From Theodoxus fluviatilis (Eukaryota; Mollusca; Gastropoda; Cycloneritida; Neritidae), in contig JAWQFJ010001795.1 in NCBI GenBank assembly GCA_034096865.1, positions 221,236 to 285,235 on the forward strand: a stretch of DNA of 64,000 nt. Reading direction: 5' to 3'. This document shows, piece by piece, positions 46,556 to 60,200 of this stretch (position 1 is the first letter of the stretch; every line of letters begins with the position of its first letter). The translations under genes were made by a program, and so were the position numbers. The notes beneath the pieces are model-generated. The model saw nothing but the letters and a program-made list of their open reading frames with translations, ran no database searches and was not told the DNA's origin.

Positions 46556-49530
46556 CAGGGAGTAACATGGCAGAGGTGACAGGGAGCGACATGTCGGCGG
46601 TGACAGGGAGTGACATGTTGGAGGTGACAGGGAGCGACGTTGAAGGTTACAGGAAGCTACATGTTGGAGGTGACAGGGAGCGACATGTCGGCGGTGACAG
46701 GGAGTGACATGTTGGAGGTGACAGGGAGCGACGTTGAAGGTTACAGGAAGCTACATGTTGGAGGTGACAGGGAGCGACGTTGAAGGTTACAGGAAGCGAC
46801 ATGTTGGAGGTGACAGGGAGCGACATGTCGGCGGTGACAGGGAGTGACAGGTAGGAGGTGACAGGAAGCGACATGTTGGAGGTGACAGGGAGCGACGTTG
46901 AAGGTTACAGGAAGCGACATGTTGGAGGTGACAGGAAGCGACATGTTGGAGGTTACAGGAAGCGACATGTTGGAGGTGACAGGGAGCGACGTTGAAGGTT
47001 ACAGGAAGCGACATGTTGGAGGTGACAGGGAGCGACGTTGAAGGTTACAGGAAGCGACATGTTGGAGGTGACAGGGAGCGACGTTGAAGGTTACAGGAAG
47101 CTACATGTTGGAGGTGACAGGGAGCGACGTTGAAGGTTACAGGAAGCGACATGTTGGAGGTGACAGGGAGAGACATGTTGGAGGTGACAGGGAGCGACAT
47201 GTTGGAGGTGACAGGGAGCAACATTGAAGGTTACAGAAAGTGACATGTTGGAGGTGACAGGGAGCGACGTTGAAGATTACAGGAAGCGACATGTTGGAGG
47301 TGACAGGGAGCGACACGTTGGAGGTGATGCAGCGACATGGTGGAGATGATGGGGCGACATGTTGGAGGTGATGGAGCAACATGTTGGAGGTGATGGAGCG
47401 ACACGTTGGAGGTGACAGGGAGCGACATGTTGGAGGTGATGGGGCGACATGGTGGAGATGATGGGGCGACATGTTGGAGGTGATGGAGCGACATGTTGGA
47501 GGTGATGGAGCGACATGTTGGAGGTGACAGGGAGCGACATGTTGGAGGTGATGGAGCGACATGTTGAAGGTGACAGGGAGCAACATGTTGGAGGTGATGG
47601 AGCGACATGTTGGAGGTGACAGGGAGCAACATGTTGGAGGTGATGGAGCGACATGTTGAAGGTGACAGGGAGCAACATGTTGGAGGTGATGGAGCGACAT
47701 GTTGGAGGTGATGGAGCGACATGTTGGAGGTGACAGGGAGCGACATGTTGGAGGTGATGGAGCGACATGTTGAAGGTGACAGGGAGCAACATGTTGGAGG
47801 TGATGGAGCGACATGTTGAAGGTGACAGGGAGCAACATGTTGGAGGTGATGGAGCGACATGTTGAAGGTGATGGAGCAACATGTTGGAGGTGATGGAGCG
47901 ACATGTTGGAGGTGACAGGGAGCAACATGTTGGAGGTGATGGAGCGACATGTTGAAGGTGACAGGGAGCAACATGTTGGAGGTGATGGAGCGACATGTTG
48001 GAGGTGATGGAGCGACATGTTGGAGGTGATGGAGCGACATGTTGGAGGTGACAGGGAGCGACATGTTGGAGGTGATGGAGCGACATGTTGAAGGTGACAG
48101 GGAGCAACATGTTGCAGGTGACAGGAAGCAACATGTTGGAGGTGATGGAGCGACATGTTGGAGGTGATAAAACGACACGTTGAGGGTGACAGGAAGCGAC
48201 ATGTTGGAGGTGACAGGGAGCGACATATTGGAGGTGACAGGGAGCAACATGTTGGAGGTGACAGGGAGTGACATGCGACATGTTGGAGGTGATAGGGAGC
48301 AACAAGTTGGAGGTGACAGGAAGCGACATGTTGGAGGTGACAGGGAGCAACATGTTAGAGGTGACAGGGAGCGACATGCGACATGTTGGAGGTGACAGGG
48401 AGTGACATGCGACATGTTGGAGGTGACATGGTGGAGGTGACATGGAGTGACTCCCTGTCACCTCCAACATGTCGCATGTCGCTCCCTGTCACATGTTGGA
48501 GGTGACATGGTGGAGGTGACATGGAGTGACATGTTGGAGGTGACATGGTGGAGGTGACAGGGAGTGACATGTTGGAGGTGACATGGTGGAGGTGGCAGGG
48601 AGTGACATGTTGGAAGTGACATGGTGGAGGTGACATGGAGTGACATGTTGGAGGTGACATGGTGGAGGTGAAATGAAGTGACATGGTGGAGGTGACATGG
48701 TGGAGGTCACATGGTGGAGGTGACATGGAGTGACATGGTGGAGGTGACAGGGAGTGACATGTTGGAGGTGACATGTTGGAGGTGACAGGCAGCAACATGC
48801 GACATGTTGAAGGTGACAGGGAGTGACATGTTGGAGGTGACATGGTGGAGGTGGCAGGGAGTGACATGTTGGAGGTGACATGGTGGAGGTGACATGGAGT
48901 GATATGGTGGAGGTGACATGGTGGAGGTGGCAGGGAGTGACATGTTGGAGGTGACATGGTGGAGGTGACATGGTGGAGGTGACATGGAGTGACATGGAGT
49001 GACATGGTGGAGGTGACATGGTGGAGGTGACATGTTGGAGGTGGCAGAGAGTGACATGTTGGAGGTGACATGGTGGAGGTGACATGGAGTGATATGGTGG
49101 AGGTGACATGGTGGAGGTGGCAGGGAGTGACATGTTGGAGGTGACATGGTGGAGGTGACATGGAGTGACATGGTGGAGGTGACATGGTGGAGGTGGCAGG
49201 GAGTGACATGTTGGAGGTGACATGGTGAAGGTGGCAGGGAGTGATATGGTGGAGGTGACATGGAGTGACATGTTGGAGGTGACAGGGAGTGACATGTTGG
49301 AGGTGACAGGGAGTGATATGGTGGAGGTGACATGGAGTGATATGGTGGAGGTGACATGGAGTGATATGGTGGAGGTGACATGGAGTGACATGTTGGAGGT
49401 GACATGGAGTGACATGTTGGAGGTGACAGGGAGTGACATGCAACATGTTGGAGGTGACAGGGAGTGACATGTTGGAGGTGACATGTTGGAGGTGACATGG
49501 AGTGATATGGTGGAGGTGACAGGAGTAAGC
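46556..49530. repeat. 22-24 bp minisatellite, GACATGTTGGAGGTGACAGG
   Basis: About 3 kb in three zones. 46556-47330 has GACATGTTGGAGGTGACAGG-GAGC mixed with GTTGAAGGTTACAGGAAGC units. 47330-48180 has a 22 bp GGTGATGGAGCGACATGTTG form. 48400-49530 has ACATGGTGGAGGTGACATGG-AGTG units. One short segment is inverted (48449-48492). Stop-free minus frames rich in SPPTCHSLSPPTC and HLQHVAPC are repeat translations. The array ends about 25 bp from the 5' splice site of the next PRMT-like exon. Confidence 0.96.
48449..48492. repeat. Inverted repeat segment within the array
   Basis: CTCCCTGTCACCTCCAACAT followed by GTCGCATGTCGCTCCCTGTC is the reverse complement of normal units, inserted between plus-oriented units. 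With its neighbours it can form a hairpin. Confidence 0.9.
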
Positions 49531-49555
49531 AGGCACTACAGGAGGAGGGACTCAC

Positions 49556-49741
49556 CTTGGAGAGGCCGGAGTCCCGATCCTCCGCAGCCATCTGAGCCAG
49601 GTCAGTGCCCTCCAGGAAGGCCTGGTGAGTGCGTGGGCGAAAGATGACATCAAACCACACAGCATAGCCATGGAGCTCCCCTGATCGGTCCATGGAGAGT
49701 TTGATCCACTCACACACCTCGCTGACTGCCTCGGCAGTCAC
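49556..49741 (-). CDS. PRMT6-like arginine methyltransferase, beta-barrel exon
   Basis: A 186 bp exon after acceptor GTTGTCTGCAG and before donor CCAAG|GTGAGT, joining in phase 0 to 40337. It reads VTAEAVSEVCEWIKLSMDRS, then GELHGYAVWFDVIFRP and an extension ending EDRDSGLSK. G-x-L-H-G-[FY]-[AC]-x-W-F-x-V-x-F is the strand pair at the start of the PRMT beta-barrel (PRMT6 and PRMT2 have LHGFAIWF and LHGFAVWF). In known enzymes this strand is followed after a short loop by the THW-loop strand. Here about 95 residues, spanning the exon junction, intervene. The upstream SAM-binding exons should lie to the right, in the arrays or in the badly assembled region. Confidence 0.78.
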
Positions 49742-50200
49742 CTGCAGACAACCAGACACAATAGTCACATCGCTGTCAGATAAAAAACAGTTTCACTGTT
49801 CACAGATAAAATGTTATCTCTGCTGTGCACAAACAGAAAAAGTCATGCATGGGATCAGGCTTCTGAAAGGTTTATGACAGTCATCATCACATTCACATCC
49901 AGAGCACTGTGGCAAAACATTGTGACAATCACATTCCTTCTGTCACGCTCTAACAGACTTGCAACCTATCCCCCTACCCTTCCATGCAATGCTAAATCGA
50001 AAACACACACATATACACACTCCATGCTAAACTGAAAACAAACGAACATTCTCAATGCCAAATGGAAAATACTCACATTCAATGCTAAATGGAAAACAAA
50101 CACACACACATTCAATGCTAAATGGAAAACAATCACATATGCTCAGTGCTAAATGGAAAACAAACATGCACACTCAAAGCTAAATCACAGAGCTAAACTC
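49742..50200. repeat. Intron with diverged ~32 bp tandem repeat
   Basis: From about 49985 to 50190 there are six or so diverged units containing AATGCTAAATGGAAAACAAA followed by a CACACAC stretch. The first 240 bp are unique. Confidence 0.8.
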
Positions 50201-50201
50201 A

Positions 50202-53200
50202 TGGGAGCTGAAGTGTTGAGGTGGGAGCTGATGAGGGGGGAGCTGATGAGGGGGGAGCTGACATGTTGAGGGGGGGGAGCTGAAGTGTCGAGGTGGGAGC
50301 TGAAGTGTTGAGGTGGGAGCTGATGAGGGGGGAGCTGATGAGGGGGGAGCTGACATGTTGAAGTGGGAGCTGATGAGGGAGGAGCTGAAATGTTGAGGGG
50401 GGGGGCCGAAATGCTGAGGGGGGAGCTGAAATGTTGAGGGGGGAGCTGAAATGTTGAGGGGGGAGGTGAAATGTTGAGGGGGGAGGTGAAATGTTGAGGG
50501 GGGAGCTAAAATGTTGAGGGGGGAGCTAAAATGTTGAGGGGGGAGCCGAAATGTTGAGGGGAAATGTTTATGGGGGAGCCGAAATGTTGAGGTGGGAGCT
50601 GAAATGTTGAGGGGGGAGCTGAAATGTTGAGGTGGGAACTGAAGTATTGAGGGGAAATGTTGATGGGGGAGCTGACATGTTGCGGTGGGAGCTGATGAGG
50701 GGGGAGCTGAAGTGTTGAGGGGGGAGTTGAAATGTTGAGGGGGGAGCTGAAGTGTTGAGGGGGGAGCTGAAGTGTTGAGGGGGAGCTGAAATGTTGTGAT
50801 GGGAGCTGAAGTGTTGAGGGGGGAGCTGAAATGTTGAGGTGGGAGCTGAAATGTTGAGGGGGGAGCTGAAGTGTTGAGGGGGGAGCTGAAGTGTTGAGGG
50901 GGGAGCTGAAATGTTGAGGTGGGAGCTGAAGTGTTGAGGGGGGAGCTGAAGTGTTGAAGGGGGAGCTGAAATGTTGAGGGGGGAGCTGAAGTGTTGAAGG
51001 GGGAGCTGAAATGTTCAGGGGGGAGCTGAAATGTTGAGGGGGGAGCTGAAATGTTGAGGGGGGAGCTGAAGTGTTGAGGGGGGGGAGCTGAAGTGTTGAG
51101 GTGGGAGCTGAAGTGTTGAGGGGGGAGCTGAAATGTTCAGGGGGGAGCTGAAGTGTTGAGGGGGGAGCTGAAATGTTGAGGTGGGAGCTGAAATGTTGAG
51201 GGGGGAGCTGAAATGTTGAGGGGGGAGCTGAAGTGTTAAAGGGGGAGCTGAAATGTTGAGGTGGGAGCTGAAATGTTGAGGGGGGACCTGAAGTGTTGAG
51301 GTGGGAGCTGAAGTGTTGAGGGGGGAGCTGAAATGTTGAGGGGGGACCTGAAGTGTTGAGGGGGGAGCTGAAGTGTTGAAGGGAGAGCTGAAATGTTGAG
51401 GGGGGAGCTGAAGTGTTGAGGGGGGACCTGAAGTGTTGAGGGGGGAGCTGAAGTGTTGAAGGGAGAGCTGAAATGTTGAGGGGGGAGCTGAAGTGTTGAG
51501 GGGGGACCTGAAGTGTTGAGGGGGGAGCTGAAATGTTGAGGTGGGAGCTGAAGTGTTGAGGGGGGACCTGAAGTGTTGAGGTGGGAGCTGAAGTGTTGAG
51601 GGGGGACCTGAAGTGTTGAGGGGGGAGCTGAAATGTTGAGGTGGGAGCTGAAGTGTTGAGGGGGGACCTGAAGTGTTGAGGGGGGAGCTGAAATGTTGAG
51701 GTGGGAGCTGAAGTGTTGAGGTGGGAGCTGAAGTGTTGAGGTGGGAGCTGAAGTGTTGAGGGGGGAGCTGAAATGTTGAGGGGGGAGCTGAAGTGTTGAG
51801 GTGGGAGCTGAAGTGTTGAGGGGGGAGCTGAAGTGTTGAGGGGGGAGCTGAAGTGTTGAGGGGGGAGCTGAAGTGTTGAGGGGGGAGCTGAAATGTTGAG
51901 GGGGGAGCTGAAGTGTTGAGGTGGGAGCTGAAGTGTTGAGGGGGGAGCTGAAGTGTTGAGGGGGGACCTGAAGTGTTGAGGGGGGACCTGAAGTGTTGAG
52001 GGGGGAGCTGAAATGTTGAGGGGGGAGCTGAAGTGTTGAGGGGGGACCTGAAATGTTGAGGGGGGAGCTGAAGTGTTGAGGTGGGAGCTGAAGTGTTGAG
52101 GGGGGACCTGAAGTGTTGAGGGGGGACCTGAAGTGTTGAGGGGGGACCTGAAGTGTTGAAGGGAGAGCTGAAATGTTGAGGGGGGAGCTGAAGTGTTGAG
52201 GGGGGACCTGAAGTGTTGAGGGGGGAGCTGAAGTGTTGAAGGGAGAGCTGAAATGTTGAGGGGGGACCTGAAGTGTTGAGGGGGGAGCTGAAGTGTTGAG
52301 GGGGGAGCTGAAATGTTGAGGGGGGAGCTGAAATGTTGAGGTGGGAGCTGAAATGTTGAGGTGGGAGCTGAAATGTTGAGGTGGGAGCTGAAATGTTGAG
52401 GGGGGAGCTGAACTGTTGAGGTGGGAGCTGAAGTGTTCAGGGTGGAGCTGACATGTTGAGGTGGAAGCTGAAATGTTCAGGGGGAGCTGAAATGTTGAGG
52501 TGGGAGCTGAAGTGTTGAGGGGGGAGCTGAAATGTTGAGGTGGGAGCTGAAATGTTGAGGTGGGAGCTGAAATGTTCAGGGGGAGCTGAAATGTTCAGGG
52601 GGAGCTGAAATGCTGAGGGGGGAGCTGAAATGTTGAGGTGGGAGCTGAAATGTTGAGGTGGGAGCTGAAATGTTGAGGGGGGAGCTGAAATGTTGAGGTG
52701 GGAGCTGAAATGTTGAGGTGGGAGCTGAAATGTTGAGGTGGGAGCTGAAATGTTGAGGTGGGAGCTGAAGTGTTCAGGGGGGAGCTGACATGTTGAGGTG
52801 GAAGCTGAAATGTTCAGGGGGAGCTGAAATGTTGAGGGGGGAGCTGAAATGTTGAGGAGGGAGCTGAAATGTTGAAGGGGGAGCTGAAATGTTGAGGTGG
52901 GAGCTGAAATGTTGATGTGGGAGCTGACATGTTGAGGTGGGAGCTGAAATGTTGAGGTGGGAGCTGAAGTGTTCAGGGGGGAGCTGACATGTTGAGGTGG
53001 AAGCTGAAATGTTCAGGGGGAGCTGAAATGTTGCTGTGGGAGCTGAAATGTTGAGGGGGGAGCTGAAGTATTGAGGGGAGAGCTGAAATGTTGCTGTGGG
53101 AGCTGAAGTGTTGAGGTGGAAGCTGAAAGGTTCAGGGGGAGCTGAAATGTTGAGGGGGGAGCTGAAATGTTGAAGGGGGAGCTGACATGTTGAGGTGGGA

Positions 53201-54098
53201 GCTGAAATGTTGAGGAGGGACCTGAAATGTTGAGGTGGGAGCTGAAGAGTTGCAGTGGGAGCTGAAGTATTGAGGGGAGAGCTGAAATGTTGCTGTGGGA
53301 GCTGAAGTGTTGCTGTGGGAGCTGAAGTGTTGAGGTGGGAGCTGAAATGTTGAGGTAGGAGCTGAAATGTTGAGGGGGGACCTGAAGTGTTGAGGGGGGA
53401 GCTGAAATGTTGAGGTGGGAGCTGAAGTGTTGAGGGGGGAGCTGAAGTGTTGAAGGGGGAGCTGAAGTGTTGAAGGGAGAGCTGAAATGTTGAGGGGGGA
53501 CCTGAAGTGTTGAGGGGGGAGCTGAAGTGTTGAGGGGGGAGCTGAAATGTTGAGGTGGGAGCTGAAGTGTTGAAGGGGGAGCTGAAGTGTTGAAGGGAGA
53601 GCTGAAATGTTGAGGGGGGACCTGAAGTGTTGCTGTGGGAGCTGAAATGTTGAGGTGGGAGCTGAAATGTTGAGGTGGGAGCTGAAGTGTTGAAGGGGGA
53701 GCTGAAGTGTTGAAGGGAGAGCTGAAATGTTGAGGTGGGAGCTGAAATGTTGAGGAGGGAGCTGAAATGTTGAGGTGGGAGCTGAAATGTTGAGGGGAGA
53801 GCTGAAATGTTGAGGGGGGACCTGAAGTGTTGAGGGGGGAGCTGAAATGTTGAGGTGGGAGCTGAAGTGTTGAAGGGGGAGCTGAAGTGTTGAAGGGAGA
53901 GCTGAAATGTTGAGGGGGGAGCTGAAGTGTTGAGGTGGGAGCTGAAGTGTTGAGATGGGAGCTGAAATGTTGAGGTGGGAGCTGAAGTATTGAGGGGGGA
54001 GCTGAAATGTTGTGATGGGAGCTGAAGAGTTGCAGTGGGAGCTGAAGTATTGAGGGGGGAGCTGAAATGTTGCGGTGGGAGCTGAAAAGTTGAGGGGG
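50202..54098. repeat. 20 bp minisatellite, GCTGAAGTGTTGAGGGGGGA
   Basis: About 3.9 kb, close to 190 copies of GCTGAAGTGTTGAGGGGGGA with AAATG, GGTGGGA, AAGGGGGA and ACCTG variants. Some 40 and 60 bp blocks repeat as higher-order units (for example around 51360-51540). The plus strand has frequent stop codons (TGA), so no long frames occur. The same unit returns at 63383. Confidence 0.97.
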
Positions 54099-54158
54099 GA
54101 TGGATGGATGGATGGATGGATGGATGGAGTTTAAGGGCCTATCAGCCTTGTAGGCTAT
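54099..54158. repeat. (GATG)n followed by SINE-like fragment at a gap edge
   Basis: A GATGGATGGATGGATG tract followed by GAGTTTAAGGGCCTATCAGC and CTTGTAGGCTAT, similar to the module after the GATG array at 14537. It ends abruptly at the N run. Confidence 0.75.
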
Positions 54159-54161
54159 NNN
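54159..54161. other. Assembly gap (NNN)
   Basis: Three N bases. To the left the 20 bp unit reads GCTGAAATGTTGAG, to the right it reads in reverse complement (CTCAACATTTCAGC). Orientation therefore flips across the gap. Confidence 0.99.
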
Positions 54162-57100
54162 CTCAACATTTCAGCTCCCCCCTCAACACCTTAGGTCCCC
54201 TTCAAACATTGTCAGCTCCATACAAACACACCTGCAGCTCCCATCAACATTTTACAGCTCCTACACAACACCTTCAGCTCCACTCAACATTTCATGTCCC
54301 ACCTCAACCACTTCAGCTCCCTACACTTTAACACTTCAGCTCCCACACAACACCCACTTCAGACATCCCCACCCTTAACATTTTTCAGCCCCCTCCCCCC
54401 CCATCAACACTTCCCAGATAACCCTCACATCCAACATCCTTCAGTTCCCTCACCTGCGGACACTTTCCACGCCCCAACCCCCCTTCCCAAACCTTTTTCC
54501 CAGCTCCATCCCCCTCAACACTTCAGGCTCCCACCCCTCAACATTTGAGCCAGCTCCCATCAACAACCACCTTGCACAGCCCCCCCCTTCACACACTTCC
54601 CAGATCCCACCCCCTGCAACACTTCACCTATCCCCCACCTCCACAATCCCCTTTACCCCCCCCAAAATGCGCTCCCACTTTTATACACAACCTCCCTCCC
54701 CCGTGGTCACCCGGCCCCCCCTTGGCCGCGCGCCAGACCCAAGGGTAGAGGTGGACCTCCGCCACTTGGACCTCCGCCTCTCCTTGACCAACTGCGTCCG
54801 ACCATCCGGCAAATGTGCTTCCCCTACGTCCCAATGGCCACCCCCCGCGGACGCCCCCCCGCTACCACCCCCGTTGGCCCCCCGGTCCCCCCGCGCTTCG
54901 CTATTCCCCCCGTTTGTCGGAAGCAGGAATCTTCTCTGTCTTTGATCATGCGTGCCCCGTTCGACGACGGCGAGACTGCTGCCTGCTCTTTTCCTTCTTC
55001 CCCCCCGGCCCCCCCCAGACCCCCCGTCCTGACCCAACCACACCACTTCGGCTCCCCCCGCCCGACTTTCCCCTAGCCCCACGGCCCCTCCCCCCCCTTT
55101 CCCCTCCCCCGTCCGGCTCAGATGGACCCCGGTCCCCTTTCCCTCCCCCCCCCCCCCCCCCCCCTGACCCCCCTACTCCGGCCCTGGTCCTGTCCCGGCC
55201 ACCCGGCCTCCGTCACCATTTCCCATCTCCGTACCGAGGCTGACTAGGGCCTCCTCCCTTCCCCTTTCCATCCTTTCCCCTCTCCCCTATTGTTAACGTT
55301 CTTCTAGTGTAGACCTTAATTTGTCGCCGTGCCACTCCAATCTCCCGGTGGCCGGCCTTATGGGTCAATCGCCCTTTTTCCTGTACCCCGTCGAAGTCCC
55401 CCCACGCTCGATACCGAGCATACCCACCCCATCTACATGAGTCATATGCACCGGCACGGACAATCACCCCCTATGGCCCACGGCCACTTTTTTTTTCCGT
55501 CCCCACACTTCCTCCCCTGCGCCCATGGTCAAATCCCTCCCCCCCCGCCCCACCCGACCAGACACATGTGTCACCTTGTTCCTTTTCTCTGCGACCTCCG
55601 TGCCTGACCCGTGCGCGTGCCACGGCCCCACCGCTGCCCCTCTCTCCCTCCTCGGGCGCAGGAATTCTTTAAAGCTTAAAACCAACTAATGGAAACCCTA
55701 CCACCACAACGACCAACCCCCACAAAAAAAAAATCTCCCTCCTCATTGTCCCAAACCCCGACCCAGAGAGAACTCCCCTCCCACTGTTCACGAGCCACGA
55801 CCTCTCCCTCCATCTCTCGACTCCTCCCCTCGCACACGAGTTCACGATGACGACAGCTCACCCGGCCCTCGCTTATCTACTTGTCCCCTCACGTTCTGTC
55901 TTTTGCCCAGCCCCACGAAAACAACCCACGTGAACAACCCCCCCCCCCCCCCCTCCCCCCCCCCCCTCCCACCCCCCCCCCACCAGTATGTTACCCCCAT
56001 TTGCCCATACTGCCCAAAGCGCCCCCATTCACGCGGCATTCGCTCCGCCCCCATCAGAGCCCTAACCAGCCCCTGTGAAGAAGCGCAGGTCGCTTAGTGG
56101 GACCTTCTTTGTGGAAAATGACCAGAAGGCCTAACGCTCCTGACCCACCCTCGCTCTCCCGAAGGCACGTCCCCACCCTTTGCCCCAATGTTACCCCCCC
56201 CCCGACGACCCGTCCGCAGAAAGTCACCCCGCACGCCTACACCAAGCCCTATACATTCACTGCCACACTCCCCCCAGGATTATTCCGACCACCCCCCCAA
56301 CCCCCAGTCTTCCTTTCGGTGATGTCCTTCGCTGACCCTCTTTTCTGACCACCTCCCCCACCGATTGAACCCATCCTGCGAATCGCCCCCTTGTCCGCTT
56401 GACCCAGGGCTACCCCCGTACCGGGCTTACCCCCCCTCCCCCCCCGTCGTCCACGCAAAGTTCGACGGCCTAGGCCGCTGATGGCGTGGTCAAGCCCACC
56501 AGCCTACGCATCCTGTGACTTTATCCGGTACCCCTCACTCTCCTCTCCTTAACCCCCGTACGCCCTCAAGGCCCCGGGGCGACCTTCCCCGTCGTTGCAC
56601 CGCCCCCAGTTCGACCCCCACCGTTTATACCAAACCCACTGCGCCCACCTTCCTGCTTCAAATCACGTGTCAGCAGTATCCCCCCTGGTCATTACCACAG
56701 ACTCTTGCGTCCGCCGCGCTGCCACAGCTCCCTCCCTCCCACCCTCTTTTTTTTTTCCCCCTCCCCCTCCTTCCCCCCCCCCCCCCACGCCCTCGGGCGA
56801 TGCCCCTCCCCCCCCCTGTCGGTGACTGCACCATACGGACGAGGGCTGCCCCGCAAACAACACCTCCGACCCCCCCCCTTCCCCCCTCCCCCCCTCCCCT
56901 TTCTTCCCACCTCCTCCCCCCCCCCCCACCCCCTTCCCCCCCCCCCCCCTTTCTCTTTTCCCCCCCCACCCCCCCCCTCCCCCCCCCCCCCCCCCCCCCC
57001 CCCCCCACCCCCTCCCCCTTTCCCCCCCCCCCCCCCTCCCCTTCCTCCACCCCCCCCCCTCCTCCCCCCCCCTCTCCCCTTTTTTTTTCCCCCCCCCTCC

Positions 57101-57165
57101 CCCACTCCCCTCTCCCCCACCCACCCCCCCCACGCCCCCACCCCCCCCCCCCCCCCCCCCCCCCC

Positions 57166-57201
<36 letters not shown>

Positions 57202-60200
57202 TATTCTCCGTGTCGCAAATTGATCCCCTTGGCTCTCACCGCTACTTTCTCTCGCCGATCCTGTCCCACCTTCCCAGTCGCCCCCTCCCCACGCCCGCAC
57301 CCCCCCCCCCTCCCCCTTCCCCCCCCTTCGACCCCACAGAGAACGACGACCACGAGCCGCCTCCGTCCCCCCTCGACCCGATACCCCCGTCCGACCTAAG
57401 GCTTTCCGATTTCACAGCCCCACGCCACCGCGCCACGACTGGCTTACTCGCGACCCGGTTCCCTTTCCGACGACCAGGCCTCCATCTGGTCAACGTCTTC
57501 GTAGCCTCTGCAGTGAACGTCGGCCATAGTCTGTGGCTTAGCCAGACGTACCCAGGTCACATGGAATAAGGGTGAGAATAACCCCCGACAGGCTCCCCCC
57601 GTTGTCCCTGACTCGTCTGTGTATGCTCGCTGTACCCGCACCCGCAACTCCCCCCCTCCCCCCCCCTCGCCGCGCCGCCCGAAAGGACGCTCAGGCAACC
57701 CCGGCTCTCATCCGATTTCAACCACACCCTCCGCGACCCCGTTTTTTCTTTCTTCTCCTCCTCCCGGGCCTCGTTTTTCCTCCCCCCGACCCACAGGCCC
57801 ATCCTCCTAAGCACCACACGCTCGGACAGACAGACGACCACCGCCCCACCCCCACCCCCGACCACCCACGCCTTTCTCCCCCTCCCGAGCATTTCTTTTC
57901 TCCCCCCTTTCCAGCACCCCGACCCTTACCACGCCCCGTCCACCCCCCCCCCCCCCCCCCGGCGGAGCGAGCACCCCGCCTGCAGCGCCAGCACAACCCC
58001 GATTCTACGCTCCCCCCACCCCCCCCCACCCCCCCCCCCCCCCCCCCCCCCCTTGTGCGCCTGCAGGCCTCCCCTTTTGAGAAACATGGAGACCGGCCAG
58101 ACGCATCCTGTCTTCTAGGTTTCTCAGCGCCACCGACCCACCTTCCTTTTCTCCTATGAAAGACCCCCACGAACCCACTCCGTAGCTACCTTGCGCTATT
58201 CTTTTAGTGGAATTTTCGAGGTTTCCGAGGGCCAAATTTTTCGATGAGATTTCACTCCTTATTTCTCGTTACTTACATTCCACTTGTTGGTATCTCGTTT
58301 TACAAGAGGGACTCTTATCACGATCTTGTGATATAAAGGTACTCTCTTTCCCGTGATCTCGCCTGCCCACCCTCCCGCTCCTTTCGGTCTTCGTCTTCGT
58401 CGACCCCAAGAGGCCTTCCGTGCGCCGCCCCGCCGTCCGCCACGGCCCCTGCCCCCGTGCCACGTGTTGTCCTCCGGTCCCGCCGGCAACCCCCATACTC
58501 CCTTCCCACGGTATACTCGTTCTTATTCCCCCCATGCTCACCCACCTCACCACTGCAGGCACAGCTGGCCCCCCCCCCCCCCTCCCCTCCATCCCGTCGC
58601 GCGCCCCCCGTCCCCCGCGCCTTGTTTTTTCGACCCATCTCCACACCAGACCATCATCACCATATGTTCCCCATTTATGTCCCCACCCCCCCAGCTACCT
58701 CTTATAAATCGTCCCACCCTCCCCCCCCCGATTTAGCCCAGCATTACCGACCCTCCACACCGACTTTCCTTCCAGTCCTACCGCTCACCTTTTCTGGCCC
58801 CTACCTTCGGCATGATTCATCCTACCCATGCCCCTCTCAACCTAACACCACCCTTGTGGCCCCTTTTTTCCTTCTTTTTTCACCCCCCCCCCCCCCCCCC
58901 CCATCCCCCCCCCTCCCTGCTCCCGCCCCCCCCACCCCGCGCTTCCCTTTCGGTAACTATCACTGCCCACTGCCCTACCGCTTCCGGCAAACTATTTAGA
59001 AAAAATCTCTATCTTCTTACATCCTCCTCAGTTGGCTTGTTCCTGCTGTTTCCCCTTCGGACCCGACCCCGGACCGATTTTTCTTAAAACAGTTTGACAC
59101 ACGAGCCATCATCGCTGATCCATGACCGACCAAGCACCGGAAGGTTCATGGGCATTCCACCCCCCTCCCCCTCCACCCCCCCCCACCACCCCCCCCCCCC
59201 CTCCCCCCCCCCCCCCACCCCCCCCCCCCATTAAAACTTCCAAGTCCACACACGAAAATCCGGTCGGCACCGGCTCACATCCTGACAAAATCAAGTCTTA
59301 CTCAAAACTCGCTCTCGATAAGATTTACCCAAGAGCGAGCCTGGGCCCACCCCGCCGGGCGCACATAAAATGGGAACCCATATGGTGCACCTAGTCTCGT
59401 CGGCCGACCTCTCCGTCCCCCACCCCACGCCACACGCCCACCTCGCATGCTAAGTTGCACCCCCCCCCCCCCACCCCCTCCCCCCCCCCCTCCCCCCCTC
59501 ACCCCCCCCACCCCCTCCCCCCCGTGGACAGGGAGACACCCAACTCGATCCACCCGTGCAGGAACATTCTCACACCAGAACACACACCCCACCAACAGTC
59601 CCCCCTCTTCCGACAGAAGAAGACCATGACAACGCAGCTGGAACCACTCCCACGAAAAGGATGACCCACCCTATCACAAGATGCGTATAAGACCCGTCTC
59701 CTTGTAAACAGAAACACACGTGGATTAAGTAAAGAAATAAGGAGTGACAATACCTCATCCCAACAACCTCTTATTGCACCAAACTCGACACTTTAATTCC
59801 ACTGAATAAACAGTACTCATTTCTTTCCTCTTCCCTTTTTTCTCAGGTTTTTGTTCGACCCCCCCCGATCCGGATTCGCTTTGGCCCTTCCCGAGAAACC
59901 TGGCAGGAGACACGGATCTCACGTCTACACTGTCGTCTTTCTCACAAAGGCCGGCAGACACGCACTAAATCGCATCTGGTCGCCTGCACCCTGCCCAAAG
60001 GGTCCTCGATCACACCCCCTCTCGAAAGTCGGTCCATGTCACTCCGGAGCTCGACTGCCATCCTACCCGACATTATCTAGATGCAACCTTGGAGAGGCAC
60101 AGCATCGCCACCTTCTCTCCTTTGGACGTCCTAAGGTGGTTACCGAGAAACTTCCCCCCCGACGTACGTCTCGCCCCCCGAACCGTAGTCAGACCCAGCA

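Noticed and set aside
47137..49768. Minus-strand Cys/His/Pro-rich frames (HLQHVAPC, SPPTCHS)
   Set aside because: Repeat translations of the 22-24 bp array. Only the last part (49741-49556) is a genuine PRMT exon.
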